This document shows positions 63,501 to 64,000 of a stretch of DNA of 64,000 nucleotides, piece by piece; position 1 is the first letter of the stretch; each line of letters starts with the position of its first letter. The position numbers were made by a program, and so were the translations under genes. Origin of the DNA: Streptomyces sp. WP-1. Lineage in GTDB: Bacteria; Actinomycetota; Actinomycetes; Streptomycetales; Streptomycetaceae. Below the pieces are notes generated by a model, which saw only the letters and a list, made by a program, of their open reading frames with translations, ran no database searches and was not told the DNA's origin. The stretch lies in contig NZ_CP123923.1 in assembly GCF_030450125.1 (NCBI RefSeq), positions 248,001 to 312,000 of the forward strand. The letters are read 5' to 3'.

Positions 63501-64000
63501 CCAGCTCCGCCTCCCGCCGGTCCTTCGGCAGTGTGCTCCAGTCGTGCTCGGTGACCGGCAGGGTCGCGTCCCGGTGGACGAGCTGGAGCGGTACGGGCAC
63601 GCCGTGCAGGGCGACGGAGGTGCGCAGCACGGGGGTGCGGTCGACGACGTGCTGCCAGGCGGCGGCCAGGGTGCCCGGGTCGCGGGCGCCGTCGGCCACG
63701 AAGGTGATCTGCTCGACGTACAGGCCGTGTTCGGCCTCGTCCAGGCCGTGCATCACCATGCCGGTCTGGGTGGGTGTGAGCGGGTACACGTCCGTGACGT
63801 CCGCCCCGCTGCCGACCAGGCGGTCGACAGCGGTCTGGTCCAATGGCGCGAGCGGGAAGTCGGAGGGTGTACGGCCGCCCGCGCCGGGTTCGGCGCAGTG
63901 CCGGACGATCGCGCGCAGTTCGTCGGCCAGTTCGGCCGCGAGCCGGGCGACGGTCTGCGGCCGGTGCACCTCGCGGGAGTACGACCAGGTGAACTCCAGC
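60550..64000 (-). CDS. Non-ribosomal peptide synthetase, C-terminal part (5' end beyond window)
   Basis: Upstream partner of the five-module NRPS. The visible frame is open at base 64000. It shows the end of an E domain ([10 protein letters not shown]), then a D-donor C domain ([25 protein letters not shown] near 63380), an A domain with pocket DALLIGSVVK ([30 protein letters not shown]) and A10 NGKTDRAAL, and a T domain (GGDSM near 60825). It ends with about 50 residues very rich in Asp, Glu, Gly and His. No E domain follows the T domain, so the L residue is passed on, in agreement with the L-donor C domain that opens the next protein. The stop at 60550 lies 13 bp before the next start, so the two are coexpressed and probably contact each other in order. 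Confidence 0.92.
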   Translation of the reverse strand, partial: LEFTWSYSREVHRPQTVARLAAELADELRAIVRHCAEPGAGGRTPSDFPLAPLDQTAVDRLVGSGADVTDVYPLTPTQTGMVMHGLDEAEHGLYVEQITFVADGARDPGTLAAAWQHVVDRTPVLRTSVALHGVPVPLQLVHRDATLPVTEHDWSTLPKDRREAELERLLADERARGLALEHAPLLRLALVRLGPDAVRVVWTFHHVLLDGWSVFHVLADVMAAHEALVRGERPRLPERRPFADYAAWLAARGSGPAEDHWRAVLSGLRTPTPLPYDRRPAPGTTARSGTWLSQRLGTEETRRLQEFARRHRLTLNTLVQGVWALLLARWSGEAEVCFGTTVSGRPADLPGADTITGLFITTLPARIAVDGGAPAAGWLRAVQEARAEDRRHDHLPLNALRSLTELPSGTGLFDSLVVFENYPVGDATAGAHGLALRDLDAREATNYPLTVVVSPGDRLAVELGYDPRCFDADTADSLAAQLLHTLHTLAGTDGAVRLDDVDVLPPAQRERLLRGPSRPACGAVPAVTLPALVEAAVDRRPDAPALAASGSLLTFAEAEARANRLAHRLIARGAGPGDVVALLLPRSVDMVLAQLAVTKAGAAFLPVDPAYPEERIALMLRDAAPALTLDAKEIAGLLAAPPDEVPGHRPGDADRTRPLDLDDPAYVIYTSGSTGTPKGVVVTHRGLAAFAAAEAAHYQVAEGDRVLAFATPSFDASVLELCMSLPHGARLVVPRPGPLLGAELADVLRAERITHTLLPPAALATLPAGTPGTLPDLKTLIVGAEACGADLVARWAPHHRMVNSYGPTEATVVATWSAPLTADGGAPPIGRPLPATGAYVLDARLRPVPDGVAGELWLSGPVLARGYLGRPGLTAARFRADPFGPPGSRMYRTGDLVRRDSGGELHYLGRTDHQLKLRGHRIEAGEVEATLVRHPDVLDAVVTVREDEPGLPRLVAHLLTAPGAEPPAPAELRALAARFLPGHMVPSAFVALERFPLTENGKTDRAALPAPAPDTEERDRPEYVAPRTPTEEALADIWEETLGTSVGAEDDYFLLGGDSMRALLIASRANDAFAITLTPRDVLVSRTVAALALLVEEQILSEFEDAAYGDDDHGTGYDGADGQGTGHEDAAFGGHDDEDAALGGNDHER

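Overview
The window is high-GC actinomycete DNA, almost certainly Streptomyces. Coding regions are dense with strong G/C bias at third codon positions, starts are ATG or GTG with GGAG-like ribosome sites, and two multimodular megasynthase systems lie side by side. No rRNA, tRNA, CRISPR array, insertion sequence or replication origin was seen. All domain calls, pocket codes and motif positions were read by eye from translations.

Region 1 (1-34112, minus strand) holds two modular type I PKS genes. The upstream one (10641-34112, 7823 aa) carries a KSQ-AT-ACP loading module and four extension modules (KR; DH-KR; DH-KR; DH-KR). The downstream one (1-10569, running off the left edge) carries two more DH-KR modules. 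The last AT looks methylmalonyl-specific and the other six look malonyl-specific. Read colinearly this gives an acetate starter, one hydroxyl, and then five conjugated double bonds with a methyl branch on the fifth. That is the first half of the filipin/pentamycin (methylpentaene macrolide) aglycone. The divergent P450 and ferredoxin genes (34398-35821) fit the oxidative tailoring of such a polyene. The 285-bp intergenic region has two palindromic boxes resembling the published binding site of PimM/PteF-type PAS-LuxR polyene regulators.

Region 2 (35.8-38.0 kb) looks like a boundary. It holds a 5'-truncated NmrA-like reductase remnant followed by a hairpin, a membrane-anchored protein of unknown function, a GNAT acetyltransferase, and a short stretch that looks like a decayed gene end.

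Region 3 (38047-64000, minus strand) is an NRPS operon in the order NRPS (partial, right edge), NRPS (6632 aa, five modules), MbtH protein, GNAT acetyltransferase, MFS exporter. The large NRPS reads C-A-T-E, C-A-T, C-A-T-E, C-A-T, C-A-T-E. The next upstream protein ends with an E domain tail and a C-A-T module. The subtypes of the C domains agree with the presence or absence of E in the preceding module throughout. One adenylation pocket is an exact threonine code, one is valine-like, two look suited to basic residues, and two share an unassigned hydrophobic-type code. The line ends in an E domain with no thioesterase, so release must be in trans or by a protein outside the window.

Nothing in the sequence links the PKS and NRPS lines into one hybrid product. 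They are best read as two adjacent clusters, the left one a polyene macrolide and the right one a non-ribosomal peptide with alternating D residues.
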